Assembly: GCA_030760725.1 (NCBI GenBank) | Contig: JASWHV010000001.1 | Coordinates: 79,381,683 to 79,445,682, forward strand | Length of the DNA: 64,000 nucleotides | Reading direction: 5' to 3' | Source of the DNA: Neostapfia colusana | Lineage: Eukaryota > Streptophyta > Magnoliopsida > Poales > Poaceae | Shown: positions 21,743 to 34,639 of the stretch, in pieces | How the letters are laid out: each line of letters begins with the position of its first letter | How positions within the stretch are numbered: the first letter of the stretch is position 1 | Program-made: the position numbers and the translations under genes | Notes under the pieces: model-generated | Told to the model about the DNA's origin: nothing | Database searches by the model: none | Seen by the model: the letters and a program-made list of their open reading frames with translations, nothing else

Positions 21743-24700
21743 TGTGGGGAACCCCTTTCAGGATCCACACTCCAGGAATCACATTGGGTGGTGCCGTGCG
21801 ATGCGGCACCCAACAGCATACACGAAAACTAACAATAAACCTACAAAGTCTTTTATTTCTCAACATAGAGTCATTTATAACATAAGGTACCACGAAGGTA
21901 CACGCAGCGGAATATACATAAACACGTACTCTCAGTCCTAGCTATGCAAAAGATAAGACGCCCAGCCTGCGGACACTTCTTACTAGCTTCAACAAAAGTG
22001 AATGCAGCGGCAAAGTTTCCGGTGAGTCTCCGATGTCTCACCGAACAACCATCTTCATAGCAAATTTTATATAACCTGCAAAACACTAAAATGCAACCAT
22101 GAGCTCGAAAGCTCAGCAAGGCTTAACCGTGTACCCTAAGTAAAAACTCTACATGCAGGAATGTATAAAGTAGGACAGAAGCTACTGCATTAGTACTCGC
22201 CTAAAAGTAGATCCTTATTAGCAAATTTTCAGCAGCAATTTCATGTGCCTTGAGCCTCCGAACATCGGAAATCCACAATCAAACAAGAAACGCTTCTTTC
22301 CAATGTTGCTTTGCCCAAAGTGGAATAGAAATTTAGTGAGCTCTACAACTATAGCATACATGGTTTGTAATACAATGAACATAAGAACTTCACAACAGCA
22401 ATGATTCATCTCACTTCATCTGGACGTAATTACTACGTTACAACTCAGTGAACAAGTGGTACTCATATAACCGAGAGGGACGGTGATTCGAATCAGGACA
22501 CACCCGGAAGACACGACACATACACCCGCCTTGAAAGACTCACACAAGAGCTCTTTCTTACGTTGTATGCAGCAACCTTTCACCCGTCACTCCAATGCCG
22601 AACCAGTTCAACCGACCCATCAGAAGGGCCACTACCCGGAACACGCCGAAGTTGCTCCGCTAGTTGTTTATACCTCTGACACCAACCTCCAAAGGACGGC
22701 GGTATAAGTTTCAACACGAGAGTATCCGAGTTACATCGATTTCCTGGACCCCATAATTCCAGTATGCATCCGGTACTGTTCAAACTTGCTCAACAGGGCG
22801 GTATACACATCGATCCTTAACCGACACAAACAGCTATGACAACACAGACCCAACGTCCTGCTGCTCCTACTCTCTGCAAAGTCTCATTTTCCATTCCAGT
22901 TATTCCATTCTCTAGAATCATACCCCGTTGAACCAACTTCCTAGCCTCGCGAGTAGCTTCCAACTACCCGACTTGTAATGATTCCTATACAATTTAAGCC
23001 TAGCAGAGACTACATGAAGGCAACCTGTTCTACCCTTCAACTCCAAGGGTTTGTGGGTCACACAGTTTGAGTATCAATCACCCTTGACCTAATGCACAAT
23101 ACATACTAGACCAATGAAAGTGATACAAAGTAAAATACAACTAAAAGCTGTTAAATGCAAACTGGGGCTTGCCTTATGTTGCTGCAGGTTTAATCCTACT
23201 TTGAAGTCAGTATCTTGGCGATGTGTAAAGCCTCAACTTTCTGCTCTGTGTCGAGTTACTCGTCGAACTCCTTCATCCTGTTTCCTATCGATATGAATAT
23301 GCACAAGTTTATATTATAAGTAAGCAATTATAAAACAAAAGGTTTTTATGACTTGAAAAGGGTTCAGACCCACTAAGACTTGATAGTTGGGTTATGTTGT
23401 ATGTTGAAACAGAGAAAAGACATTTTCAGCAGTGGATGTTTTTGGACTAAAGTTCAAAGAACTATATAATGGACATAAGTATGAAGCTGGAAAGAAATAG
23501 AAGAAAACTGGAGAAGATGACCTCAACTTGCACTGAAATTTTTACAGTGGTCCATAGATCATACAGAGGTATGGCTTATAAAGTTGATGTAAGATGTGGC
23601 TTAAAGAATTTTCTCAGCTATTTGGCTTCTCTGAATTCCTATGGCAACTCTAGGGTCTTGGCATACTCCACTTTTGGCTTTTGAGAAACTTGGGGGGGGG
23701 GGGGTCTTATGAGTCTATCAGACTTGGTTTATCATTTTCGGAGTACCCTACATAAATATATGGAATTTACAAGATTGGGCTAAAAGCTGGAAAAATGTTT
23801 CTGTTATTTTTTTCTAATTTTCAGAGACATACAAGATTGAATCATCATTTGGCCTAGTAAATAATATCCAATGTCTCTGAAATTTTTATTGGAGTTCAAC
23901 TATATTTAGAGGAAGGCTCTGCCAAAAATTGGGAATTTTCCAATAAACGGAACTCCTGTAATTAATTCCCCAAGATTTTCTTTATTGAATTAATGAGCCA
24001 AATCCAGGGATTCTTATAAATATTGGGATGCACCCCTGGATATTACTCACTGAGAGGAATCCAATGAAATTTATTTGACAATTGTTGGAGGTCCCTACTG
24101 AAAGTTATGAGCATTTGAAGTTTGATGGAAATCTGAACAGAAATTGGGAAAAATTTAAACTGCTGCCTGTGGGACCAACCCCTTTCTTCAACCTTGCGAC
24201 AGCAGGGCTCGGGTCACGGCGCTCTCCGGAGAGGTCCGCGGGAACCAAGTTTCCGGCCACCTCTTGGGCTAAATCTCGCCGCCTCTCACTTTAGGACCAC
24301 GGGGAACTCATCCGTGGGGTCGGCCGAGGCCACCGGCCACTGGAAACCCGTCGGCGACGGGCGGCGGCGGCGGCACCACTTCGGCGACATCTAACTCGCA
24401 CTAGGATGGCTCAAAAGCTTCGGTTCTTCTTCCTAAAGCACCGTTGTGGAACCCTAATCATCGTCATGCGCTCAAATCAGCTCCAAACAGGCTGCAAACA
24501 TGAGTTCAACGGCGACCTAGGGCAAAAACCGGTGGCGGATCAAAATTCTCGAGGAACAGCGCCTAAACTCGATGATTTTTGATGATTTTTGATGCTAGAG
24601 GGGCGTGGGAAGGTATAGAACGTGTTTGTAGCTCGGCACAAGCTTCGATGGACTGATCACCATGAATTTTGGATTTTGGGCGGCTCGGTTCTATGAATAA

Positions 24701-25490
24701 CCACACGGTAAACGGAGAAATTCTCCCTCGGTGATGCATCAGAGGATGAGAGGATTGCACGGGCGTGTCAAGCACCTTAGGGCGGCCGTTTTCGGTGTAG
24801 GGCGTTGGCCACGAGAAGGCTTGTAGCACTCGGGCACTGCAGAACCGAAGACAACTGAGTGGCGGTGAGTTTTTCCTTCGGCGCTGCGGGGAAGGCTGTG
24901 AACAGCGCGAGGGGGAAACAGTTCACGGGGCAGGGAGCTACGCTCTTATCTTTCGGCCGCAAGATGAACCTAGCAGGAGCTGGCGCGTGAACGGTTCTGC
25001 TGCAGCCCGCGCTGGCGCGCCCTTGGCAACCGACCGAAGAACAGAGAAGTTTTGCCTCTTCCGTGAGTGACATGTGGGTCCACCTCTCTCGTCTTCTCTT
25101 TTTCGAAATTCCATTTGAATTAGCAAACAAGCTCCAAAGTTGATCAAAATTGTGGAATGGGCCAAAAGAAATATGAAGAACACCATGGTGCACTCAAATT
25201 TGGATTTTGGTGAAGTTGGCGTTTGAAACTGAGAGTTAAATTCAAATTCGAATTGTCTCCCGTTTTAATTCCAACAAATAGGAAATCCTTTCCAAATGAT
25301 CTGAAAATTTGCCGGGCATCTATTTGGTTTGTGAGGACTCAATTTGGGGATTTAGATCTCCGTGTTTGAAAAGTTTGCAAGTTTGATTTAGACTTGGAGC
25401 TCACACCTTTATATTCAAAAGTTGAAACTTCCTCTCATTTTCCTAGATGTTATTGGGCAGCTCCACTTGCTAGAATTTTGGGATTTCACA
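21743..25490 (-). repeat. R1 right (5') LTR, 3.75 kb
   Basis: It runs from TGTGGGGAACCCC next to the primer site to GGGATTTCACA. It includes the GC-rich island (about 24170-25080, ending at the TGACATGTGGGTC motif) and a run of 13 G at 23692-23704, where the partner LTR has only three. The exon B region near 23160-23250 has lost its frame in this copy. The following sequence (GGATGTGCTAATCACGTGTGG) is inside ORF0 of G2. Confidence 0.92.
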
Positions 25491-26177
25491 GGATGTGCTA
25501 ATCACGTGTGGTGGGAGCGGTACTTTGCAGCGACTGATCTGAGTTGTGCAACGTACAATCCAGCGGAGATGAATCTCAGCCTCCATCTTACGGCAGGGAG
25601 GAACGTCATGGACAGCCAAGCTGTCCATACGGCTCGTCTTGCCGTGGAGCTCAAGGAGAGAACCAGCCGCCGTGACCATTACGAGAGTGCTCACAATGCA
25701 CTCTGTATTGTACTTCTTCCAACGATCCAGGGACTGAATTAACAACATAATCAGTTGCGGCGTTTGAAGATTGTGGGGAAGAAAAGCCGTGTCGACATCA
25801 CGGCTTTACAGCAGCAAGTCCAGACGCTTACCCAGGAGAACGAGGTCCTCACTCAAGAGCATGATGACGCGATTGAGGAGGGGCAGAACTGGGAGATGGA
25901 CTACATCCAGGCCATGGATGAGGTGCATGCTTTGCAGGACCTCGTGCCTCTGGTAGTGGGCCTACCAATGGTAGGTGCAGTACCCGTGGTCTTGGGTATT
26001 ATGGCAATACCGGAACCTGAACCCGAAGAGGAGGTCATGAACCCTGAGCCACCAGCAGTACCAGCGGAGGAAGAAGACCGCAGGAGGTCGGCTTTTACTC
26101 CGACTATGGAGTTACCGTTGCCGAGTAAGGCAGCAAGGGTGGTTGTATGTAATAACTTTTGTAGCAGCGACACGTAG
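25491..26177 (+). pseudogene. G2 ORF0, 3' part
   Basis: Equivalent to 4093 onward of G1 ORF0: ANHVWWERYFAATDL, MNLSLHLTAG, MDSQAVHTARLA, then TAA at 25741-25743, then KKSRVDITALQQQVQTLTQ and NWEMDYIQAMDEVHALQDL and an acidic segment. The last codons are frameshifted compared with G1. The dsRNA-binding-like N-terminal part is missing: R1 is inserted at 25490, and the rest should lie left of the window. Confidence 0.8.
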
Positions 26178-26383
26178 TGTGAAATAGTAGCGTGCGTGTA
26201 TGTAGTGATGACATGAGCATGACTTCTCGGAGGTCCAAGAATAATGAATCTTGTATGAAGTTTTTGCTTTATCAATATATATGAATGTTGTGCGAATTTC
26301 TCAATGCATCACTACATTACCGTACTGTTCTTATGGAATTTTGAGTATGACATGTGCTGATCAACGCTGTTCTGAATTTCAGA
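26178..26383 (+). other. G2 ORF0-gag spacer
   Basis: Noncoding, related to 4707-4979. It ends TTCTGAATTTCAG (AG at 26381-26382), a splice-acceptor-like sequence next to the gag ATG, as in G1. Confidence 0.55.
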
Positions 26384-27480
26384 ATGACTCGCACTCGTGC
26401 CAACCCTGAGGTTGGGGGTTCTAGTCAGGGGGGAAATGCCTCCTAACAGCCTCCCGAGACTTCCTCGGGACAGCAGCAGCAGCAACCACAACCACCACCA
26501 CCGCCAACGGTCGCGTTGGCCGATATTGTTGCGGCCATGGCAGGCTCGCACCAGCAGCACACCGAGTTGCTGCAAACATTGATTACGAATACATATCTTC
26601 CAGAGAGGCGTCAAGACCGAGAGGAACGCCAAAATAGTTCCTAACCGGATTTTCTCGCGATGCATACCCTGGTATTCGCTCGGGCGGATGAGCCCATCGA
26701 TGCGGACAACTGGCTCCACACAATTCGCGGCCCAGCAACTTATGGGGTCCGTGAGCGCTTGGTGGGCGATTTTTTGTGCCTCCCAACATACCGAGCGAGT
26801 ATTGACTTGGGCAGAGTTCCGGACGGCCTTCAAGGCCTATCACATTCCGCCGGGTCTTATGAAGAGGAAGACGCAAGAATTCCTCCATCTGCAGCAAGGC
26901 AACCAGAATGCACAGGAATATGCCCGTGTGTCCAATGATCTCGCTCTCTATGCTTCCCATCACGCTGATACGGATGAGAAGAGGTGGGTTTTATTTTATC
27001 AGGGGCTGAATCCGCTCCTGAAGGACAAGCTGGCGATGTTCAACCGCGGCAGCCTCAACTAAATGATTGATGCTGCGATTGTGCAAGAGTACACCGGCAT
27101 GGAGTTGGCTGTGGTAGAAAAGAAGTGCAGCATGCCGCGGAGCAGCGGAGAGGGAGGTGGTCCTCCCCAAAAATATAGGATGGTGTATCACACACCATCA
27201 GGTCGACGCTGGCAGCCACCACAGCAACTGATGCAGTTCCGCAATCGGCCGTATCCACAGCCGGCGTTCCGACCGGCATTACCAGCACCTGCGCAGCAAC
27301 AACAGCAGCAGCGGCCGATGCTGCGTGTGTTTGCACCTCAGCAGTGCATACTGGGCTTTCGTCCCCCAGGAAGCAGCCAACCACCGTACGCGTGCTACAC
27401 GTACGGTCGTACGGGGCATTTCTCCAATAATTGCCCCGAGAAACAAGGCAACCGAGGGGCACCACCATTTCAAGGGAGAA
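26384..27480 (+). pseudogene. gag: G2 gag, broken
   Basis: MTRTRANPEVGGSSQGG at the start, a stop at about 26446, then a Gln/Pro-rich stretch, TVALADIVAAMAGSHQQHTE, a stop near 26643, and the core (SAWWAIFCASQ, AEFRTAFKAYHIPPG, FYQGLNPLLKDKLAMFN). TAA at 27060-27062 precedes the long frame from 27063. The zinc knuckle at about 27393-27434 reads CYTYGRTGHFSNNC, so one ligand Cys is Tyr. Confidence 0.85.
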
Positions 27481-28904
27481 ATCAGCACCGGAATCCCATT
27501 AATGCATGGCGGGCAAACCCCAAACCCGGCAACGTCAACCAGCTAGCCATTGAGGACGTACCGGAGGGAGAACCCATCTTGGCGGGTATGTTCCAACTCC
27601 ACAAACACCCCACCATAGTTTTATTTGATCCGGGTGCCACGCATAATTTCATTAGCCAAGCTTATTTTTCTAAGCATAGTTTGCAAATACTACCCACTGA
27701 GAGTCCATATTTGATTTGTTCACCGAGTGGGAGAATTTCAGCAAGCATGATGGTTCCAAAAGCACCATTATGCCTAGTTGGAAGAGTATACCCTACGTCT
27801 CTCATAGTCTTAGAGGGACAAAAGGTCAATGTCATCTTAGGAATGTCGTGGCTAAACCGCCACGGTGCTGTTTTAAACACCGTCCTTCAAGTCATGCATT
27901 TGCATCCAGCGATGCACGTGTCTCATTCCTTATTTCTGGATAGTCCAGAAATAAAACTTCCAGCCGTATACAAATCCACCACCATCAGCTTGAAAGATAT
28001 TCTAGTAGTCCGTGAGTTCCCTGACGTATTCCTGGATGATTTACAGAGTATGCCACCCGACCGGGAGGTGGAGTTCAAGATTGAACTTGCACCAGGAACA
28101 ATGCCAGTATCAAGGAGGCCGTACAAGATGGCACCGAAGAAGTTGGCAGAATTAATAACACAATTGATGGATCTGCTGGAAAAAGGGTTTATTAGGCCGA
28201 GCTCCTCGCCATGGGGCTGTTCGGCATTATTTGTAAAGAAGAAGAACGAAATGTTGCGTCTTTGCGTGGACTATCATCCACTAAACGCCGTTAGGATCAA
28301 GAACAAGTACCCATTGCCACGGATCGACATGTTGTTTGATCAGTTGGTCGAAGCAAAGAACTTTTCCAAGATGGATTTAAGATCAGGGTACCATCAGATT
28401 AAGATACAGGCTGAGGATATTCCGAAGATGGCTTTCTCGATGTGGTACGGACTCTATGAGTACCTTGTCAATTCCTTCGGCCTCACCAACGCTCCAGCTC
28501 GTTTCATGTACTTGATGAACTTGGTATTCATGCCGGAGCTGGACAAGTTTGTCATGGTCTTCATCAATCACATATTGGTATATTCCAAGTTGGTGGAAGA
28601 ACACGCGAAGCATCTACGTATAGTCTTGCAGCGGCTGCGGGACCACAAACTATACGCTAAATTCAGCAAGTGCGAATTCTGGATATCGCAAGTGCCCTTC
28701 CTCGGGCATATTATCTCAGCGGAGGGCATCGCTGTAGACCCGAGCAAGATTGTACAAGTGCTGAATTGGAAATCCCCGAGGTCTGTCCACGAGGTACGGA
28801 GTTTCCTCCGACTGGCAAGATATTATCAGAGGTTCGTTCGAAACTTCTCGAAGGTTGCAAAGCCAATGACCGAACTGCTGAAGAAGGCTACCAAATATGT
28901 TTAG
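27481..28904 (+). pseudogene. G2 protease and reverse transcriptase
   Basis: One open frame from 27063 to a TAG at 28902-28904 covers the end of gag, protease and RT. The protease site at 27627-27638 reads DPGA where DSGA is expected. RT blocks: LEKGFIRPSSSPWG, RLCVDYHPLNAV, FSKMDLRSGYHQI, SFGLTNAPARFMY. The catalytic box at 28560-28574 reads FINH instead of FIDD, so both Asp are replaced. The long open frame with dead active sites points to decay mainly by point mutation. Confidence 0.9.
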
Positions 28905-29640
28905 AGTCCAGCATGTGAAGCGGCATTAAAGGCTTTCGTGAAGCACCTAATATCAGCACCGGTTTTGGAGCATCCATATACAACAAAACCGTTCGATGTG
29001 TACTGCGATGTATCCGGCATTGAGCTCAGATGTGTGCTGATGCAAGACATAAGAGTGGTCGCGTATGTATCATGGCAACTCCGGAATCTTGAGAAAATCT
29101 ATCCAACTCATGACTTAGAACTCGCTGCCAAGGTACTCGCACTCAAGATGTGGAGGCATTACCTACTTGGAAACCTCGTACATCTATATACCGACCACAC
29201 GAGTCTCAAGTACATATTCACTCAGAAGGAGTTGAACATGAGGCAGAGAAGATGGTTAGAGCTGATAAAGGATTATGAAATAGAATTCCATTATCATCCC
29301 AACAAGGCAAACGCGGTGGCGGATGCGCTGAGTCGCAAGTCACACGTACATAATCTGACCATCACAAGGGTTGAAGAGAGTGAACCAAGATTGTATGTGG
29401 TTGCCCATGGAGCTCTCTACAACCTAGGTCTTATCTCCACCATCCGTAAAGAGATAGCGGCAGCCCAGAAAAATGACAAGGGTTTGTCGCATTTGCGGAG
29501 ACGAGTAGACAGTGGGGAGCTTAAATGCTTCCGGAAGGACGGGGCGACGTTCTGTGGTTCAAAATGGAATAGTCGTACCCCGTAACCCGGAACTGAGGAA
29601 GAAAATCTTCGATGAGGCTCACTTGTCAAAGTTTTCTATT
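28905..29640 (+). pseudogene. G2 RNase H and linker
   Basis: KPFDVYCDVSGIELRCVLMQ, DLELAAKVLALKMWRHYL, VHLYTDHTSLKYIF and AVADALSRKSH, open from 28938 to 29585. The frame is lost after GELKCFRKDG, at the start of the integrase N-terminus. Confidence 0.85.
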
Positions 29641-30880
29641 CACCCTGGCAGCAACAAGATGTATCAATAGCTCAAGAGCAAATTTTGGTGGACACAGATG
29701 AAGTGGGAGATTGCTAGATACGTGTCCGAGTGCGATACATGCCGAACGGTAAAAGCGGATCATATGAAGAAACCGGGATTGTTGCAACCACTAGGCATTC
29801 CTGCCTGGAAGTGGGAGGACATGAGCATGGATTTTATTGTCGGTTTATCCACCACATTTCAGAAACATGATTCAGTGTGGGTAATAGTCAACCGGCTCCT
29901 GAAGTCTAACCATTTTATCCCGGTCAATCCAATTACAACGCCAAGAAGTATGCTGAGATATACATCTCACGGATCTTATGTTTACATGGCGTACCCCACA
30001 CGATCATCTTGGATCGAGACACTTTATTTGTGTCTTGTTTTTGGGAACAGTTACATGCTGCACTGGGTACAAAAGCGATCTGTAGTTCAGCATACCACCC
30101 GCAGACGGATGGGCAAACCGAGCGGGTAAGTCAAATCCTGGAGGATATGTTACGGGCATGTGCTATCAATCACGGTAAGAATTGGAATAATTAATTACCA
30201 TTAGCCGAGTTCTCGTACAAGAATGTTTACCAGGCCAGCATAAAGATGGCACCCTACGAGGCACTGTACGGAAGAAAATGCCGTACACCGCTGAATTGGT
30301 GCGAGTCCGGCGAAAGGGTCACTTTTGAGGTTTATCTTGTCAACAATGCGGAATAGAAAGCTAGGAATATTCAATCGAACTTGAAAGCCGCTCAATCCCG
30401 ATAAAAGCAATATGTGGACCGCAGAAGACGCCCTCTACAATTTGAGGTCGGGGATCACGTTTATCTATGTGTGTCTCATATGAAGGGTGTGAATAGATTC
30501 GGGGTCAGAGGAAAGTTGGCACCCCGGTTCATCGGTCCATTCAAGGTTTTGGAAAGGTGTGGATCTGTTGCATACCAGCTGGAATTGCCAGCGACACTTT
30601 CCAGTGTGCACGACATCTTCCAAATCTCTCAGCTGAGGAAGTGCCTCAAGTTTTCAACCACCGTTCAGCTGGGAGATATCGAGGAACTGAAACCGGATCT
30701 CACGTATCGGGAGGAACCGGTTCAGATCATCGACGAAAAGGCCCAAACCACACGCAAAACTGAACGTTGTGGTTCTATAAAGTTTTATGGAGCAATCACT
30801 TCTAGGATGAAGCGACATGGAAGAGCGAAGAGTTTCTTCGCGCCAACTATCCGAAATTTTTAACGTCGCACATACAGTAA
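29641..30880 (+). pseudogene. G2 integrase and chromodomain-like tail
   Basis: 29698-30129 holds CDTCRTVKADHMKK and MDFIVGLSTTF, then a frameshift. 30009-30194 holds DRDTLFVSCFWEQL (the SDRG box has become LDRD) and TERVSQILEDML; a TAA follows near 30192. 30414 onward holds the C-terminus (KLAPRFIGPF, HDIFQISQLRKC). The chromodomain-like tail is frameshifted by one base after about 30760; homology to 9350-9502 runs to TAA at 30878-30880. Confidence 0.87.
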
Positions 30881-30935
30881 TTTTCCATCATCCTCTCTCT
30901 GATTTTCACCTTATAATCTTAGTAAGAGGTTCTTT

Positions 30936-30947
30936 TAAGGGGGAGGA
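30936..30947 (+). other. Polypurine tract of G2
   Basis: TTTTAAGGGGGAGGAA directly before the LTR start TGTAAGGGCC at 30949. Confidence 0.9.
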
Positions 30948-30948
30948 A

Positions 30949-32468
30949 TGTAAGGGCCTAAGTTTTTCACTTGCTAAAGTGTTCTTCATCACACACACCA
31001 CAACTCATTTGTAGTAAACACATGAATACATTTGAAGGGCAAGTAACCACCATAATAGAGTCATTAGGAGATGAACTCACCAAATCCAAAAGAGGGGTTT
31101 CTCACATGTGGCATGAGGGGATGAGCTAACAAATTCCACCTAAACTTTATTAGGGATGCTCATGCCAATTTTCACACAAATCCAAACCTCTTTGAGGTAC
31201 TTTTGGATACAATCATTAAAAGGGCTAGTTTGAACTTAAATTCAAATTCAAACTACTTCCATCACATGAATTCAATATAGAGATTCAGATTCACACTCAG
31301 CACATTATTATGAGATCATTCACCAATTTTCATCCCATTTGGGATTAATCTTGACATGAGCTAATGGTAGCAAATTCAAACTGAATTTGAATTTCAAATT
31401 TTACATTTGCTGCAATATTATTCAAACCAATTCACACTTTAAATTATTCAAATTCAAATGGTTATTGTGTGCATTGATCAAACTTCAGAGGGTATGAAAG
31501 TCCCAAAAAATTGTGCAAAAGTGGAAATTCAATTTGTGAGGGCAAAAGAGAAGCTTTGGGTCCCACTGTCAGTGACACACTGAGAAGAACTGCCTCACAG
31601 CCGACTGCTATGTTCTTCGGGCCGGCTACGTGTGCGCCACTGAGCTGAACCCGATGCAGAGCGACGTCCTCGGCTCGTTATCCTCGCGCCTGACTCCTCT
31701 CCGAGCCATTTCACCGGTCACAGCATGATTTGCTTCATTCTCGCGCGAAAGAACAGCGCCACATGGCCGAACTCTCTGCTCCACCGGCGATCAACCAACT
31801 CCGGTGCCTTTAACGCCCGGCTGAGCAGCTCAGAAGCTGCGCCAACCTTCACTCGATGTCATCAACGCGTTGACAGCTCGTGATTAGCTTCATCCGAGCT
31901 ACACCTAGCCGTTTTTGACCTCCTCTGTTCACCACTGCCGCACATCTACGGATCACCGTCGCCCGGACAGCTCTGAGCTTCTCCGGCACGACCAACTACA
32001 CCCAGAGGTTAGCACAGAGGTCTAGTAGCTACTCCTGATCCCCCTAGCTCCCTCATAACGACGGTTAGCCGGAATTTTAAGTTTTCCAATGATCACCGTG
32101 TAGAACCAAAGCAAACCAAAACGGGAAATTTGTTCCACGTGTTTGATCAACTCCGATTATGGTCTAGCCATAGCATCTAGGACATCTCATGATCACCATG
32201 GCCCATAACCACGAAGAACCATCCATCTGATGAGCTGTGCGCCGGAATTTCGCCGCCGGCGGCAAAAAGATCTTGGGTCACCTTCGAGCTCCTACTTCCG
32301 GTCGTTTGCAGCGAGGTTTGAGTGTACCATCACCTTCCACGAACCCTAGGGAAGCTTTATGGCAGCCCAGATCATTGGGAAAGGCTAGGGACACGGTGTT
32401 CACCGTTGGCGCCACGCCACCGATCGCCGCCGTCGATGCCGACCTAGTTCCCGTTGTTTTAATGCTGC
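30949..32468 (+). repeat. G2 3' LTR, first part
   Basis: It starts TGTAAGGGCC and aligns with the solo LTR from 56421. The GC-rich island starts near 31560. The LTR is cut by the CACTA element at 32469 and resumes at 36425. No gene seen. Confidence 0.88.
32466..32468 (+). repeat. CACTA target duplication, left
   Basis: TGC before CACTACAG; the same three bases follow the right end (36422-36424). Three-base duplication is the rule for CACTA elements. Confidence 0.8.
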
Positions 32469-32484
32469 CACTACAGCAATATGA

Positions 32485-32830
32485 TTCACTTACGATGCCC
32501 AAAGCCATCGTAAGTAAGGTGTAAACCGTCCTAAGTAGCTTAATTATGATGGTTTATGCCATACTACGATGGTTCTCAGCCATTGTCAGGGTTTGGTCAT
32601 AAGTTAAGTTACTTATGACGACCACCGTCGTATGTTATACAACTTACGATGGCGGCCCGTAGCCGTCGTATGTAAGCGCTTGGGCCACGTGGTGGGCTGG
32701 GCCATACATCTTACGATTGCCTGAACCTGGCCGTCATAAGTAACAGGATTACTTATGATGGCCATGGCCCAGGCCTTTATAAGTTACTTGGGTTTACTTA
32801 TGACAGCTACAGCATCCGTCGTAAGTTATG
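32485..32830. repeat. Left subterminal repeats of the CACTA element
   Basis: Roughly ten copies of a CTTACGA(T/C)GGC motif and its complement, often arranged as small palindromes (CTTACGATG..CATCGTAAG near 32490-32515). The right end has the same motifs. In En/Spm such repeats bind the TNPA protein; here that role is by analogy. Confidence 0.75.
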
Positions 32831-33115
32831 GTTTTATTTTTTTTAAAAAAAAACAGAAACTCGCTGCCATGGCACAGTTGCCAGACGAGACAAATACCAC
32901 AGTTATATAACATGGACAAACAACACCATACATAATCAACGGTTCATTCATAAAGTCCAAAGAAATCTAAAAGCTCCTAATGGCTACACACTCCTCTCAC
33001 GACTACCTCCGGAGCCGTGAACGTCGTCTTCGCGCATCCCTCCCGGTGCCGGTAGCTGCGGAGATGGAGTCCGCACCTCTGTCGGTGAACCCTGCAAAGT
33101 AAATAAAAGTTATAC

Positions 33116-33545
33116 ATGTCTCTCGCCCTTCCTTTTCCTCTCTCTCCCTCCTACCACCCACTCTTTCTCTCGCTCTCGTTGTCCCTCGCCCCATCCGCCT
33201 CTCCCTTCTCTCTCTCTCACTCATTCTCTCTCTCTTTCACTCTCAGTACTCCTCTTTCACTCTCTCTCTCGCTCTCATTGTCCCTATCCCCATCCCCATC
33301 TCCCTTCTCCCTCTCTCTCCTCATTCTCTCTCTCTTTCACTCTCTCTACTCCTCTTTCACTCTCTCCCCATCCCTCTCTCTCTTTCACTATCTCTCCCCC
33401 TCTCTCTCTCCCCTCTTTCACTTTCTCTCGCTTTCTCTCTCTCTCCCTCTCTTTCTCTTCCCCCACGCCCTCTCTCCCCCTCTCCCCATCCCTCTATATC
33501 TTTCACTATCTCTCCCACCTCTTTCTATCTCTTTATCACCCTCCC
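33116..33545 (+). repeat. CT-rich microsatellite
   Basis: About 430 bases of (CT)n/TCTCTC with CCC and TTTCAC interruptions. The 146-codon frame (33116-33556) is a product of this composition, not a gene. Confidence 0.9.
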
Positions 33546-33717
33546 TTATTAAATAGTATTAAAGATTTACACAGTGTCGGGGGTACCTGTATTGGGGGCG
33601 GCTGTGACGAGGGCGCCTGCGACGGCTGCGGCCACGCAGGAAACTTGAGGTCCTGGCCACTCTGTCGAGCTAAGGCCTGTCATTGCAACATATTAGAACA
33701 CATGTATTACTGAAATG

Positions 33718-34180
33718 CTAAAAATTTAAATTACAGTAATTTAAATTACTTACCTCCACCGCTACCTGCATCTGGGACATGAGGTTGGCCTGGTACTCCT
33801 GGACGGCCCTCGTCCTGTCGAGCTCCTCTTGGGTCCGCGCAAGCCTATCCTCCATGGCACAAAACTCCAAGTCCCTCCGCGAGAGATGGCCACTCGACGG
33901 CCCAACGAACGAAGCCTCCATCGATGGAGTGCCACTCGAAGGTCGCGCCGCCCCCGAGTCGACAACTCCATTGAAAATGGCAAACCTACAAAAGATATAA
34001 AATAATAAGTAGAAGAAGGAAGTTTAAAAAACTGAAACAGCTGACCAACTCACCGTCCATGGGCCTTCCCACCGCCGCTTGCGTACACAACTCAAGGATC
34101 GATTGGCTCGTTTTCCCAAATTGTAGCCTTTACCGTGTATCTTCTTCACCTCCTGCGCGTACTTTTCCTAAAAAACAAAG
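33718..34180 (-). pseudogene. CACTA ORF1 (Ptta/En-Spm type) remnant
   Basis: The minus strand reads RRDLEFCAMEDRLARTQEEL and TRAVQEYQANLMSQMQVAVE. This is the C-terminal coiled segment typical of the plant Ptta/En-Spm transposase family as I know it. Upstream on the same strand (34180-34060) lies a short piece with GKRANRS-like residues. The frames are interrupted and what seem to be exon edges are not resolved. Confidence 0.55.
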
Positions 34181-34384
34181 AAATGATGTAAGCGTGTTAG
34201 TAATAGTATTACTTATAACTAAATTGATGAATTTTGAACAGTCGATCGTCCACGACCTGTCTACACGCCCAGGCTGGGAAGGGTCACTTCCCTTGTGATC
34301 TCTCTTCCAAACCTCGGTCGGTGTCAGCTTCTAGCATCTCATCCATCCTATCATCCCCCGTGTTATCATAATTGTCCTCTTCCA

Positions 34385-34630
34385 CTTCTTATACAACTTT
34401 AGAAGCTATCTCGCCATGAAAGGTAAAGACCTCATAACATGGTGTGTAACCGTTACGACACAAATGTATCGTAAGTTCCACTTTGTCCAAAAACTTGGTA
34501 TTCCGGAATTTTGTACATGTGTACCACACCTAATCGGTATTTGACAATGAAAATGCTCGATCTACAAAAGCATTTGTCTTGGCGAACCACTCATCTAAGT
34601 GACCACCAGATCTGCTCTTCACCCATGTTT
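34385..34630 (-). pseudogene. TNP2 transposase, N-terminal associated domain remnant
   Basis: On the minus strand: DEWFAKTNAFVDRAFSLS, a TAG, then WYTCTKFRNTKFLDKVELT and HLCRNGYTPCYEVFTFHGE. This is the pattern of the transposase-associated domain at the start of TNP2 proteins, including the basic/HL..GF.P.Y..W..HGE ending. One of the paired Cys residues is lost. The catalytic TNP2 domain was not found in the element. Confidence 0.75.
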
Positions 34631-34639
34631 TACTTTACA

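Noticed and set aside
33116..33556. 146-codon Ser/Leu-rich frame
   Set aside because: Pure product of the CT microsatellite.
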